From an uncultured Collinsella sp. (GTDB lineage Bacteria > Actinomycetota > Coriobacteriia > Coriobacteriales > Coriobacteriaceae): a stretch of DNA of 64,000 nt. This document shows positions 23,770 to 32,282 of the stretch, one piece after another. Positions within the stretch are counted from its first letter, which is position 1, and each line of letters opens with the position of its first letter. The translations under genes were made by a program, and so were the position numbers. The stretch is taken from the NCBI GenBank assembly GCA_902491565.1, contig CABUIE010000010.1, forward strand, positions 17,657-81,656. Direction: 5' to 3'. The notes under the pieces are model-generated. The model was not told where the DNA came from and made no database searches. It worked only from the letters and a program-made list of their open reading frames with translations.

Positions 23770-25119
23770 CTACTCCACAACATGACCGATAAGCTCATAG
23801 CAGAAGCTATCGGTAAACTCGACGGTCAGAATATCGCCCACGGACGCCTCGCTGGCGTCCAGATGCACCGCGCCATCGGAATCGGGCGCCTGGAACCAGG
23901 CATGGCCGATCAGCTCGGCGCCATCCTCGGTCTCTTCGATACCGTCGACGATCACCTGGGCGCGCTCGCCCACATGTGCGGCGGTGGCGGCAAAACCGAG
24001 CGACTCGGCCAGGTCCATGGCCTCCTGGGCGCGCTCGAGCTTGACCTCTTCGTCGACCTGACCCTCCATCTTAGCGGCCAGGCTGCCCTCCTCCTGCGAG
24101 TAGGCAAAGACGCTCGTGTAGTCAAAGCCGACGGTGTCCATAAAGTCGATAAGGTCGCGGAACTCGTCGTCGGTCTCGGTCGGGAAACCTACCATGGCCG
24201 TGGAACGGATCACGATGCCGGGGATACGCTCACGCAGATCGCGGAACAGGTCCTCGAGCTCCTGGCGCGAACCGGAGCGGCGCATAGCCTTGAGGATGCG
24301 CGCGTCGCAGTGCTGCACGGGGATATCGATATAGGGCAGCACCTCGGGCGTATCGCGAATCGTCTCGATGAGTTCGTCAGTCATGCCCTCGGGCTGCAGA
24401 TAGAGCACGCGGACCCAGACGTTGTGCGGGCGCACGGCCTCGGCGACGGCACGCAGCAGCTGCGCCAGATTGCGCGGCGAGCCATCGGCGACGTCCTCGT
24501 CGGCAAAGTCGGTACCCCAGATGCCCGTGTCCTGGCCGATCAGCACGATCTCGCGCACACCGCCGGAAACCAGGTCGCGCACCTCGGAGATGATGCTCTC
24601 GGCATTGCGCGAATGATAGCGGCCGCGGATGTAGGGAATCATGCAGAAGCTGCAGAAGCGGTTGCAGCCATCGGAAATCTTGACGTAAGCGACAGCACCC
24701 TCGACGGTACGTTTGACCTGCGGGATATAGGCTGCAATCTCACGCTCGACACCCAGCACGCCATCGATGACCGCCACGATGCCATCTTCCTCGTCGGCCT
24801 TCACAAAGGCAGCGACCTCGGGCAGCTCGTCAGGCAGGTCATCGCCATAGCGCGACGGCACGCAGCCGCACATGACGATGGGACAAGAACGAACGCCGTC
24901 CTGAACCTCGTTGGCGAGCTCGAGCGTGGTCTCGATGCTCTCGGACGTTGCGGAGGCGAGGAACGAGCAAGTATTGACGATGGCGATATCGGCATCCTGC
25001 GGGTCGAATGCCTCCTCGTAGCCCGCGGCGGTCAAAAGAGAACGCATGCGGTCGGTGTCAACCTCGTTCTTAGCGCACCCGAGGGTGATGTAGAGCACGG
25101 AGCCCAACGGTGTATCCAT
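23770..25119 (-). CDS. Ribosomal protein S12 methylthiotransferase RimO
   Basis: Radical-SAM enzyme of 449 residues that thiomethylates an Asp of S12. It has LGCAKNEVDTDRM and the VNTCSF and CGCVPSRYG cluster ligands in the N-terminal domain, CNRFCSFC in the radical core with the IPYIRGRYHSR that separates RimO from MiaB, and a C-terminal TRAM domain. The ATG at 25119 is weakly spaced from AAAGGA. Confidence 0.96.
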   Translation of the reverse strand: MDTPLGSVLYITLGCAKNEVDTDRMRSLLTAAGYEEAFDPQDADIAIVNTCSFLASATSESIETTLELANEVQDGVRSCPIVMCGCVPSRYGDDLPDELPEVAAFVKADEEDGIVAVIDGVLGVEREIAAYIPQVKRTVEGAVAYVKISDGCNRFCSFCMIPYIRGRYHSRNAESIISEVRDLVSGGVREIVLIGQDTGIWGTDFADEDVADGSPRNLAQLLRAVAEAVRPHNVWVRVLYLQPEGMTDELIETIRDTPEVLPYIDIPVQHCDARILKAMRRSGSRQELEDLFRDLRERIPGIVIRSTAMVGFPTETDDEFRDLIDFMDTVGFDYTSVFAYSQEEGSLAAKMEGQVDEEVKLERAQEAMDLAESLGFAATAAHVGERAQVIVDGIEETEDGAELIGHAWFQAPDSDGAVHLDASEASVGDILTVEFTDSFCYELIGHVVE

Positions 25120-25146
25120 GTTGGAGAGCGGTCCTTTCGATTGATA

Positions 25147-25644
25147 TTAGCGGTAGTTGGTGAACTGCAGCGGCTGGCCGTAGTCCTGGTCGCGCAGGAA
25201 CTGAATCACGGTCTGCAACGCGTCCTTCGAAGCAGAGGAAACACGCAGTTTGTCGGCCTCGATGGTCACCTTGACCTTGAGCTTTTGATCCTTGATGTCC
25301 TTGTTGATCTTCTTGGCGGTCGCCTGGTCGATACCCTCGACGATATGGCCGAGCACGCGCACGGTGCCACCCGATGCCGCCTGCGGAGCATCCCACGAGA
25401 CAGCCTTGAGGTCGATGCCGCGCTTGATGAGCTTGGAGCTCAGCACGTCAACAATCTGTTTGGAGACAAAGTCGGCCGGGGCGTTGATCGTAAAGAGCTT
25501 GTCGCCCTTCGAAAGCTCGATCGTGGCGCCGGAATCCTTAAGGTCATAGCGCTGGGAAATCTCGCGCGTGGTCTGCTGGAAGGCGTTGTCGACCTCTTGC
25601 ATGTTGACCTCGGACACGACGTCGAAGCTGGAATCTTTAGCCAT
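25147..25644 (-). CDS. YajQ-family nucleotide-binding protein
   Basis: Protein of 165 residues made of two ferredoxin-like halves. The N-terminal SSFDVVSEVNMQEVDNAF and C-terminal VTIEADKLRVSSASKDALQT are characteristic. Some relatives bind cyclic di-GMP or tRNA/GTP; the role here is unknown. AAAGGAAA precedes the ATG. It sits between rodZ-like and rimO. Confidence 0.95.
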   Translation of the reverse strand: MAKDSSFDVVSEVNMQEVDNAFQQTTREISQRYDLKDSGATIELSKGDKLFTINAPADFVSKQIVDVLSSKLIKRGIDLKAVSWDAPQAASGGTVRVLGHIVEGIDQATAKKINKDIKDQKLKVKVTIEADKLRVSSASKDALQTVIQFLRDQDYGQPLQFTNYR

Positions 25645-25670
25645 GATGTTTCCTTTCGCGTACGAGCGGC

Positions 25671-27182
25671 CTAGTAGCTATCGTACGAATTGTCGGTAGA
25701 ATCGGTGGGTGTCTGACCGTCAGTTGCGGTATCGGCGCCATCCGTGGACTGGGCATCGGTACCGTCGGTGGTATCGGTACCATCGGTGGTGTCGGTACCA
25801 TCAGAACTTTCACCATTCTCGGAATCAGACGTCTCCTTCTTGGGAACGGTGATCGTCACACGCGCCACGCCCGAGGTCTTGGTATCGTAACGAACCTTTT
25901 CACCGTTCTTGGTAACGGTGACATCGGAAGGCTTGGACGTGGTGATCTCGATCGAAGACTCGGGCGTGTACTCCTGCTCAAAGGGGCCAGTCGCCTGGGC
26001 GCCATAGACCGACTTGCCGTCAACCTTGACCTCAATCCACGCGGTCTTTCCCTTGGCAACGGAGACTTTGACCTTCGTGACCTCGTTCTCTTCCTTCTTG
26101 GCCGTCGTCTTGGTAGCGTCCGAATCAGTCGACTCATCCGTCGCCTCATCGGTGTCATCGTCCTCGTCGACCGTTTCGATCTTCTTAGAAGACTTCTTGG
26201 TCGTCATCTTGGTAGCAGTGGGCGTCTCGGGCGTGTTCTCGGGCGCCGAAGACGCGCAGCCACGTAGAAGCACCACGATGAGCACAATCAACAGCAGCAC
26301 AACGGCACCGATGCCGGCGTAGACGATACGCGGATCGAGCCCGTTGTTTTGAGGAGTACGTGATCCGCCGCGTCCACGACCGGAACTGCTGCGGCCGCTT
26401 CCCTGAGGCATACGACCGCGATTGCTATCGGAACGGCCGCGATAGCCGCCCTGGCCCTGAAGGCTGCGCTGACCCGAGCGGGGCGCAAGTTCACCGCGGC
26501 CTTGATAGCCACGCTGGACCGAACGCGGAGCCGAAGAGCGCTGGCCATACGGCTGTGATTGAGAGCGAAGACGCGGCGTCACCTGCGTGGTATCGGCATC
26601 CGAATAGCCACCGCGAGAGCGTCCCATAGAGGCACCACGGTAACCGCGATCGGAATAGCCGCCGTCGCCGTAGCCGGCACGAGGGTCACGCGCCACGCCG
26701 CGGGCAGCGGGAAGTGCACGGTCCTCGGGCATCGGCGTACTGCGGAACCGGTCACGCTGTGAGCGAATCTCCTCGCCCGAACCCGTCTCGGTAATATAAC
26801 CGGCCTGCTGAGGACGCTGTCCATAGCGGGTTGAACGACCGCCCTGAACCATCAGGAAGCGCCCGTTATCGACCGAGGAACGCGAATTGACGTAGCCGGC
26901 GGCGTCCTGAAAACGACCGCCCTGCTGCGACGTCTCGCGTTCGTATGCCATCAGGTCGTCAAAGTAGGCATTGACGACCTCGCGCGGATTGAGGCCCAAA
27001 AAGCGAGCATAGCTCGAAATCATGCCCTGCGCATAGCCGCGCGGCGGCATCGAAGCAAAGTTACCGGTCTCGAAAAACTCGATGATCTGCGGCCTGATTT
27101 TGATGGTGTTGGCGACCTGCTGAATGGAAAGGCCCATCCGGCGACGCTGCTCGAGCAGCATGTCACCAAAGCGTGCAGCCAT
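25671..27182 (-). CDS. RodZ-like helix-turn-helix membrane protein
   Basis: Bitopic protein of 503 residues with the RodZ layout. The N-terminal HTH_25 domain (1-75) contains GLSIQQVANTIKIRPQIIEF. A long Arg/Gly/Ser/Gln-rich linker (about 100-285) precedes a membrane segment (about 290-312). A Lys/Asp/Thr-rich extracellular part holds a DUF4115-like beta domain. The tail is an Asp/Gly/Thr repeat (TDGTDTTDGTDTTDGTD). RodZ links MreB to the wall machinery in rods, but no mreB is in the window. Its ATG overlaps the ftsK stop by one base. Confidence 0.85.
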   Translation of the reverse strand: MAARFGDMLLEQRRRMGLSIQQVANTIKIRPQIIEFFETGNFASMPPRGYAQGMISSYARFLGLNPREVVNAYFDDLMAYERETSQQGGRFQDAAGYVNSRSSVDNGRFLMVQGGRSTRYGQRPQQAGYITETGSGEEIRSQRDRFRSTPMPEDRALPAARGVARDPRAGYGDGGYSDRGYRGASMGRSRGGYSDADTTQVTPRLRSQSQPYGQRSSAPRSVQRGYQGRGELAPRSGQRSLQGQGGYRGRSDSNRGRMPQGSGRSSSGRGRGGSRTPQNNGLDPRIVYAGIGAVVLLLIVLIVVLLRGCASSAPENTPETPTATKMTTKKSSKKIETVDEDDDTDEATDESTDSDATKTTAKKEENEVTKVKVSVAKGKTAWIEVKVDGKSVYGAQATGPFEQEYTPESSIEITTSKPSDVTVTKNGEKVRYDTKTSGVARVTITVPKKETSDSENGESSDGTDTTDGTDTTDGTDAQSTDGADTATDGQTPTDSTDNSYDSY

Positions 27183-29962
27183 CAGAATCCTCCAAACTCA
27201 CGATCTTCACGTGCCATCTCGGCGTCGACAGATTCCAGCGCGGCAAGCCCCTCCTCGTCCAACAGGACCTCACGCGGCTTGGAACCGTCGGGCGGGCCGA
27301 CGACACCCTTTTCTTCCAGCATGTCCATAATACGCCCGGCACGCGCATAGCCAACCTTCAGACGACGTTGCAGGCCAGATGTGGAGCCAAGCTGCGATTC
27401 CACCACAATATGGGCGGCTTCCCAAATGAGCGGATCATCGTCTTGCGGCTCGGCTACTCCGGTGCGGACAATACCGCCGCCACCCGCCATGGACATGGAA
27501 GCGGGCGCCACGGCAGACAGGATCTCCTCGTGGTAGTCGGGCTCGCTCTGCGACTTGACGAACTCGACAATCTCGTTGATCTCATCATCCGAAACAAAGC
27601 ATCCCTGAATACGGCGAGGCTTGCCCCAGTCGACCTTGGAGAACAGCATGTCGCCCAAACCGGTAAGCTTTTCGGCACCCATCTGGTCGATGATGACGCG
27701 CGAGTCGATACCCGTGGCGACGTTAAAGGCGATGCGGTTGGTGATGTTGGCCTTGATAAGGCCCGTCACCACGTTGGAGCTGGGGCGCTGCGTGGCCACG
27801 ATAAGATGAATACCGGCGGCACGGCCCAGCTGGGCGATACGCACAATCGACGCCTCGACATCCTTACCGGCGACCATCATCAGGTCCGAGAGCTCGTCAA
27901 TGATGATGACCAAGTAGGGCATCTTTAGCGGCGGGTTGTCGTAATGCTCAAACTCGCCGGCGGCCTGCTTTTCGTTATAGGTCGAGATCTTACGCACGTT
28001 AAGGCGCTCGAAGACCTTCAGGCGACGCTCCATCTCGGACACGGCCCATTGCAGAGCGCTCGCGGCCTGCTTGGGTTCGGTAACGACCGGTACATAAAGA
28101 TGCGGCAGGCCGTTATAGCCCGCAAGCTCGACGCGCTTGGGGTCGACCATGATCAAGCGAACGTCCTCGGGAAGCGCGCGCATGAGCAGGGTCGTGATGA
28201 TGGAGTTGATCATCACCGACTTACCGGAACCAGTGGTACCGGCGATCAGCAGGTGGGGCATCTTGGCAAGGTCGGCGACGACCGGCGTGCCCTCGGCATC
28301 GCGCCCGATTGCGAGCTCGAGCGGACCGCCCTTAACATAGGGCAGCACGTCGCCCAGGTTGACGTTCTGGCGCTTGCGATTGGGGATCTCGATGCCCACG
28401 AGCGAGGTGCCGGGGATCGGGGCAAAGATACGCACCGACTGGGCAGCGAGCGAAAGCGCGATATCGTCCTCGAGGCTCGAGATCTTGCTCACGCGCTCGC
28501 CCTCGCCAGGTTGCAGCTTAAAGGTCGTCACCGTGGGGCCGGCGATCCAGCCGACCACGCGGGCACTGCGGCCAAACTCAAGCAACGTGGACTGAAGCGA
28601 CTCGGCAGTCTGTTCCAGCTCCTTGTCAGAAGACGCGGAGGACGCCGACTGCGGGTTGGCATGCAGGATTTCGAGTGGCGGAAGCTTAAGGCCATCCTCT
28701 TCTTCGCCCTCGTTATCTGCGGCGCCGCCGTCCGCTCCCCCATCCCTAGCCGCAGCCGATCCGACAGCACTCGAGGCAGGCGCATCGGCAACCTTGGGAT
28801 GCTTCAAGAAGTCGGGAATCTGAGGTGCTGCCGAGACAGGATTCACGGCAAACGGCGGCTCGGACTCGTCAATCTTATCGGGGTCGTCTTCCATCGAAAG
28901 CTGGCCGGTTACCTGTTCGCGCTTGGCATGGCGACTCGGCAGCAAAGTTGTCTTTGCGGTCTCAATCGGCGCCTCGTCGTCCTCGTCATCGCCCTCAGTG
29001 AGCTCAATCTCGCTATCGGACCAAGACGGGTCGGGCTCACTCGTATTGAGCTTAGGCGCAGCCTTGCCCTTCTTGGCATGGCGGCGCGGCAGCAGCGTCG
29101 TCTTAGCGCGCTCGGCCTCCACGGCATCGGATACGTCGACAAACGGATCCTCGTCCTCGTCGTCATTGTCCAAAACCGGGTCCACATCGTTGCCCATGAC
29201 CGTGGTCACTGCAGCATCGGAGCCCTTTTGACGAAGAATGCTCAGGTGCGGGCGGGCAACGCCGGGCACCGACAGGGCTTCGTCGTCACCCCACGGACTC
29301 GCGTTAACATCGGCACGACGGCGCTCGGCAAAATCTGCCGCACGGTCGCGGGCAGAGCGCAAAACGCCGCCCACCGAAAAGCCAATGATGACCAAGCCCA
29401 CGACGACAAGGCCCAGCAGGACTACCATCGCGATAGGCTTACCCAGGGCATTTTGCAGCGCACTCGCAATAAACGCACCGATGTAGCCACCCGAGGCGGA
29501 CAGATTTTGCGGCGTGAACATAAGGTCGCACGAGTCGCTCGTACCTGGCACCATCAACGAAAGAATGGAGACGACGGCGATAAAGACCACGGCGCCGCCC
29601 GCAACAGAGCGCGCGTTGAGCGGCGAGTCCTCGCCTAAAAAGAGCGTGGCGGCAAACAGCAAAATGACGATCGGCAGCACGTAGGCGCCCAGACCAAAGC
29701 CCAAGTGGTAGAAACCGGAAACCGCAGCCGTAACGGGCGCAGTCGCCGGCGAAATCACGGCAATAAAGGACGCAATCGCCAAAACGGCAATGACCACGCC
29801 GGCGATATCGCGGTTGGCCGAGGGCTCGACCAAGGGCTCGAAATCATCGAACTCGGACTCGTGGCCCTTATTGGCACGCAGATGGGAACCGGCACCCTTA
29901 GCAGATGCCGGTTGGTTGTTGGCCTTATTGCCTTTGGCGTTTTGTGCAGATCCGCGCGCCAA
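27182..29962 (-). CDS. DNA translocase FtsK/SpoIIIE
   Basis: Septal DNA pump of 926 residues. About four to five membrane segments lie within 50-205, followed by an acidic linker. The motor has Walker A IAGTTGSGKSVMINS and Walker B YLVIIIDELSDLMM, and the C-terminal gamma winged helix contains GYARAGRIMDMLEEKGVVGP. The linker contains a direct repeat, KTTLLPRRHAK and KTTLLPSRHAK, about 50 residues apart. The start is TTG 29962, with GGAGG 6 bases upstream, beginning 1 base after the rnj stop. Confidence 0.96.
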   Translation of the reverse strand: MARGSAQNAKGNKANNQPASAKGAGSHLRANKGHESEFDDFEPLVEPSANRDIAGVVIAVLAIASFIAVISPATAPVTAAVSGFYHLGFGLGAYVLPIVILLFAATLFLGEDSPLNARSVAGGAVVFIAVVSILSLMVPGTSDSCDLMFTPQNLSASGGYIGAFIASALQNALGKPIAMVVLLGLVVVGLVIIGFSVGGVLRSARDRAADFAERRRADVNASPWGDDEALSVPGVARPHLSILRQKGSDAAVTTVMGNDVDPVLDNDDEDEDPFVDVSDAVEAERAKTTLLPRRHAKKGKAAPKLNTSEPDPSWSDSEIELTEGDDEDDEAPIETAKTTLLPSRHAKREQVTGQLSMEDDPDKIDESEPPFAVNPVSAAPQIPDFLKHPKVADAPASSAVGSAAARDGGADGGAADNEGEEEDGLKLPPLEILHANPQSASSASSDKELEQTAESLQSTLLEFGRSARVVGWIAGPTVTTFKLQPGEGERVSKISSLEDDIALSLAAQSVRIFAPIPGTSLVGIEIPNRKRQNVNLGDVLPYVKGGPLELAIGRDAEGTPVVADLAKMPHLLIAGTTGSGKSVMINSIITTLLMRALPEDVRLIMVDPKRVELAGYNGLPHLYVPVVTEPKQAASALQWAVSEMERRLKVFERLNVRKISTYNEKQAAGEFEHYDNPPLKMPYLVIIIDELSDLMMVAGKDVEASIVRIAQLGRAAGIHLIVATQRPSSNVVTGLIKANITNRIAFNVATGIDSRVIIDQMGAEKLTGLGDMLFSKVDWGKPRRIQGCFVSDDEINEIVEFVKSQSEPDYHEEILSAVAPASMSMAGGGGIVRTGVAEPQDDDPLIWEAAHIVVESQLGSTSGLQRRLKVGYARAGRIMDMLEEKGVVGPPDGSKPREVLLDEEGLAALESVDAEMAREDREFGGF

Positions 29963-29963
29963 A

Positions 29964-31634
29964 CTAAACCTCCATGACGACCGGGATGATCATCGGGCGG
30001 GTGCGCGTACGGCTCCAGATAAAGTTAGAGAGCGAATCGCGCACGGCCTTGCGAATGGCATCGGAACCGCTGCTCGTAAAGCTGAACTTGCCCTTCTCGA
30101 TCGTCTTCATAATGGATGCGGAGGCATCCTCGGAGAACTGGTCGTCGATGGCAAACGAGACGCCGCGGCCCGAGAACTCGATGGCTTCGATCTTCTTGTG
30201 CTTGAGCGAGACGATGGCAACAGCGGTAACCATACCGTCGTTGGCGAGCTTCTGACGATCGCGCAGGACGATGGGGTCGGTATCGCCGATACGCAGGCCG
30301 TCGACGTAGACGACGCCGGACTCGACGGGCGTACCGCGTTTGACGATACCGCCGCGCATCTCGAGCGTATCGCCGTTATCGAGGATAAAGATATGATCGT
30401 CCTTGATGCCCATCTTGCGAGCCAGCTGGGCATGGGCGCGCAGATGCACGGCTTCACCGTGAACCGGCATAAAGTACGTGGGCTTGGCCATGGCCATCAG
30501 GAGCTTGAGCTCCTCCTGGCTACCGTGGCCCGAGACGTGGACAAGAGCGCGGTTCTTATCCCACACGTCGCAGCCGAGCTTGGCCAGGCTGTTGACGACC
30601 TGCTGGACGGCTTTCTCATTGCCGGGAACAGGAGTTGCCGAGAGGATAACGGTATCGCCCTCGTGGATGGAGAGCGTCTTGTGCTCGCCATTGGCCATGC
30701 GGGACAGGGCCGACAGCGGCTCGCCCTGCGAACCGGTGCACATGACAACAATCTTGTCGTCAGGCAGGTTATCAATGTCAAAGGCATCGATGATATCGGC
30801 GTCGTCGATGTTGAGGTAGCCCAGTTCGCGCGCCACGCGGGTGTTAGTGAGCATGGAGCGACCGGTCACAACGACCTTACGGCCGCACTTGCGGGCGGCA
30901 TCGCAGATCTGCTGCAGGCGATGGATGTGGCTCGAGAACGACGCGACGAACACACGGCCCGGGGCGTTCTTGATGGCGTGCAGCAGGTTGGGTCCAACCT
31001 CGGCCTCGGACTTGGTAAAGCCCGGAACCGTGGCGTTAGTGGAGTCGGAAAGCAGCAGGTCGATACCCTGCTTGGCAAAGCGGCTGATGGCGGCATAATC
31101 GGGCGTGACGCCATCGATGGGCGTCTGGTCGAGCTTAAAGTCACCGGTGTGCATAACGGTGCCCTGGTTGGTGCGAATGAACACGCCCAGAGCACCCGGA
31201 ATGGAGTGCGTCATCGAGAAGAAGTCGAGCGAGATGCCACCGAGATTGACGTGGCTTCCGCCCTTGACCTCGCGGAACTTGGGCGCGCGGATGCGGAACT
31301 CGGAGAGCTTGCCCTCAATAAAGCCGAGCGTCAGCTTGCTCGAGAAGATGGGCACCTTATTGTTGAGGTCCTGCAGCAGGTACGGAAGCGAACCGGTGTG
31401 GTCCTCGTGGCCGTGGGTGACGATGATGCCGCGGAGCTTCTCCTCGTTTTCAAGAACGTAGGTGTAGTCAGGAAGCACCAGGTCGATACCGGGCTGGGAG
31501 TCGTCGGGGAACATGAGGCCAGCGTCGACGAGCACCATGTCGTCGCCGCACTCGAAGACCGTCATGTTCTTGCCGATGCCGTCAAGGCCGCCGAGCGGAA
31601 TGATCTTCAAGGGAGATGATTTTTTAGCTGCCAT
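29964..31634 (-). CDS. Ribonuclease J
   Basis: Metallo-beta-lactamase ribonuclease of 556 residues with 5-prime exonuclease and endonuclease activity. The metal site is THGHEDHTGSLPYL, with MHTGDFKLDQ further on. The beta-CASP part has SDSTNATVPGFT and CTGSQGEPLSALSRMA, and the HVSGHGSQEELKLL loop is typical of RNase J. Only AAAGGA at 14 bases is seen before the ATG, so translation initiation may be weak or the leader structured. It is downstream of the hairpin-repeat region. Confidence 0.96.
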   Translation of the reverse strand: MAAKKSSPLKIIPLGGLDGIGKNMTVFECGDDMVLVDAGLMFPDDSQPGIDLVLPDYTYVLENEEKLRGIIVTHGHEDHTGSLPYLLQDLNNKVPIFSSKLTLGFIEGKLSEFRIRAPKFREVKGGSHVNLGGISLDFFSMTHSIPGALGVFIRTNQGTVMHTGDFKLDQTPIDGVTPDYAAISRFAKQGIDLLLSDSTNATVPGFTKSEAEVGPNLLHAIKNAPGRVFVASFSSHIHRLQQICDAARKCGRKVVVTGRSMLTNTRVARELGYLNIDDADIIDAFDIDNLPDDKIVVMCTGSQGEPLSALSRMANGEHKTLSIHEGDTVILSATPVPGNEKAVQQVVNSLAKLGCDVWDKNRALVHVSGHGSQEELKLLMAMAKPTYFMPVHGEAVHLRAHAQLARKMGIKDDHIFILDNGDTLEMRGGIVKRGTPVESGVVYVDGLRIGDTDPIVLRDRQKLANDGMVTAVAIVSLKHKKIEAIEFSGRGVSFAIDDQFSEDASASIMKTIEKGKFSFTSSGSDAIRKAVRDSLSNFIWSRTRTRPMIIPVVMEV

Positions 31635-31822
31635 AGGTTAGTGTGGTTTCCTTTCTTCGAAACGGGTCTGGAACAACCGACGGGGCGCTTCTGGCAAACC
31701 GACCGCCGGGAACGTACAAACATGCATCACAGAGTCGATGCAATAACCACAGTATGATACCCATTTGCACAACAACAGACCACCCATGCATCAAAGCCCC
31801 ATCTGAACCTGTGTATCCCGCC
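31635..31822. other. rnj upstream region
   Basis: No gene is seen. This is the 5-prime region of rnj on the minus strand; the sequence has AT-rich stretches (for example around 31740-31790) but I could not settle on a promoter. It ends where the left arm of the next hairpin begins. Confidence 0.4.
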
Positions 31823-31963
31823 GGTCAGGGCTCAGCGGCCCCGGCACGGGCTAAGTTTCCTGCTCTACAGTCCTGCTCACGACGGAGGCCACATTAAGTG
31901 GCCTCCTGTTCGTGCGGAACTCGCGATAAACTTAGCGCGTGCCGGGGCCGCTGAGCCCTGACC
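31823..31963. repeat. Giant hairpin repeat, family 2, copy A
   Basis: Arms of 36 bp (31823-31858 with 31928-31963) have one mismatch. Inside is a structured core: CCTGCTCTACAGTCCTGC (31859-31876) on the left, an apical hairpin with stem GGAGGCCAC/GTGGCCTCC and loop ATTAA preceded by CACGA/TCGTG, and GCGGAACTCGCGAT on the right. The core is about 80% the same as copy B, but read on the other strand. The outer arms are unrelated to those of copy B. Confidence 0.85.
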
Positions 31964-32087
31964 TGCCAATATGAGATAGGTTTATTTTGGTAGGTTTTAT
32001 CAGGGGAAATACTGCTGTGTCTATCTACTGATCTGAAATCTGACTACTGAATAGACTGTCTAACTAAATAGCGAGCGGCACTAACCG
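31964..32087. other. AT-rich spacer between the two giant hairpins
   Basis: No gene is seen. It is clearly AT-richer than the surrounding DNA, with loosely repeated CTGA/CTAACT text. Its origin may differ from that of the flanking genes. Confidence 0.4.
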
Positions 32088-32236
32088 GCCCTTTTGCTTG
32101 CGCCCGGGAGGGCCGCATATGAAGTTTATCGCAAGTTCCGCACGCAAAGGAAAGCACTTAATGTGCTTTCCGTCTTGCGCAGGACTGTAGAGCAGGAAAC
32201 TTCATATGCGGCCCTCCCGGGCGCAAGCAAAAGGGC
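32088..32236. repeat. Giant hairpin repeat, family 2, copy B
   Basis: Perfect 40-bp arms (32088-32127 with 32197-32236). Read on the minus strand, the core repeats copy A: CCTGCTCTACAGTCCTGC, then CGCAA/TTGCG closing an apical stem GGAAAGCAC/GTGCTTTCC with the same ATTAA loop, then GCGGAACTTGCGAT. The paired bases differ from copy A while pairing is kept. The right arm runs into the T-run of the pnp terminator, so its left arm is an inverted copy of part of that terminator. Confidence 0.87.
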
Positions 32237-32260
32237 GACCCCTGTCCGGAGTCGCCCTTG
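32227..32260 (-). terminator. pnp terminator
   Basis: Stem 32231-32239 with 32251-32259 followed on the minus strand by TTTTGCTTG. It lies 23 bases past the pnp stop and shares bases with the right arm of giant hairpin B. Confidence 0.85.
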
Positions 32261-32282
32261 TTGAGCTGCTTATGTTTAGCTG

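Noticed and set aside
23647..25674. 675-codon open frame on the plus strand
   Set aside because: It is antisense to pgsA, rimO and yajQ, all with clear motifs on the minus strand; its composition is the His/Asp/Gly/Leu-rich text typical of antisense frames in GC-rich genes.
25738..25815. Tandem repeat in DNA, possible satellite
   Set aside because: It is the coding sequence of the Asp/Gly/Thr repeat tail of the RodZ-like protein.
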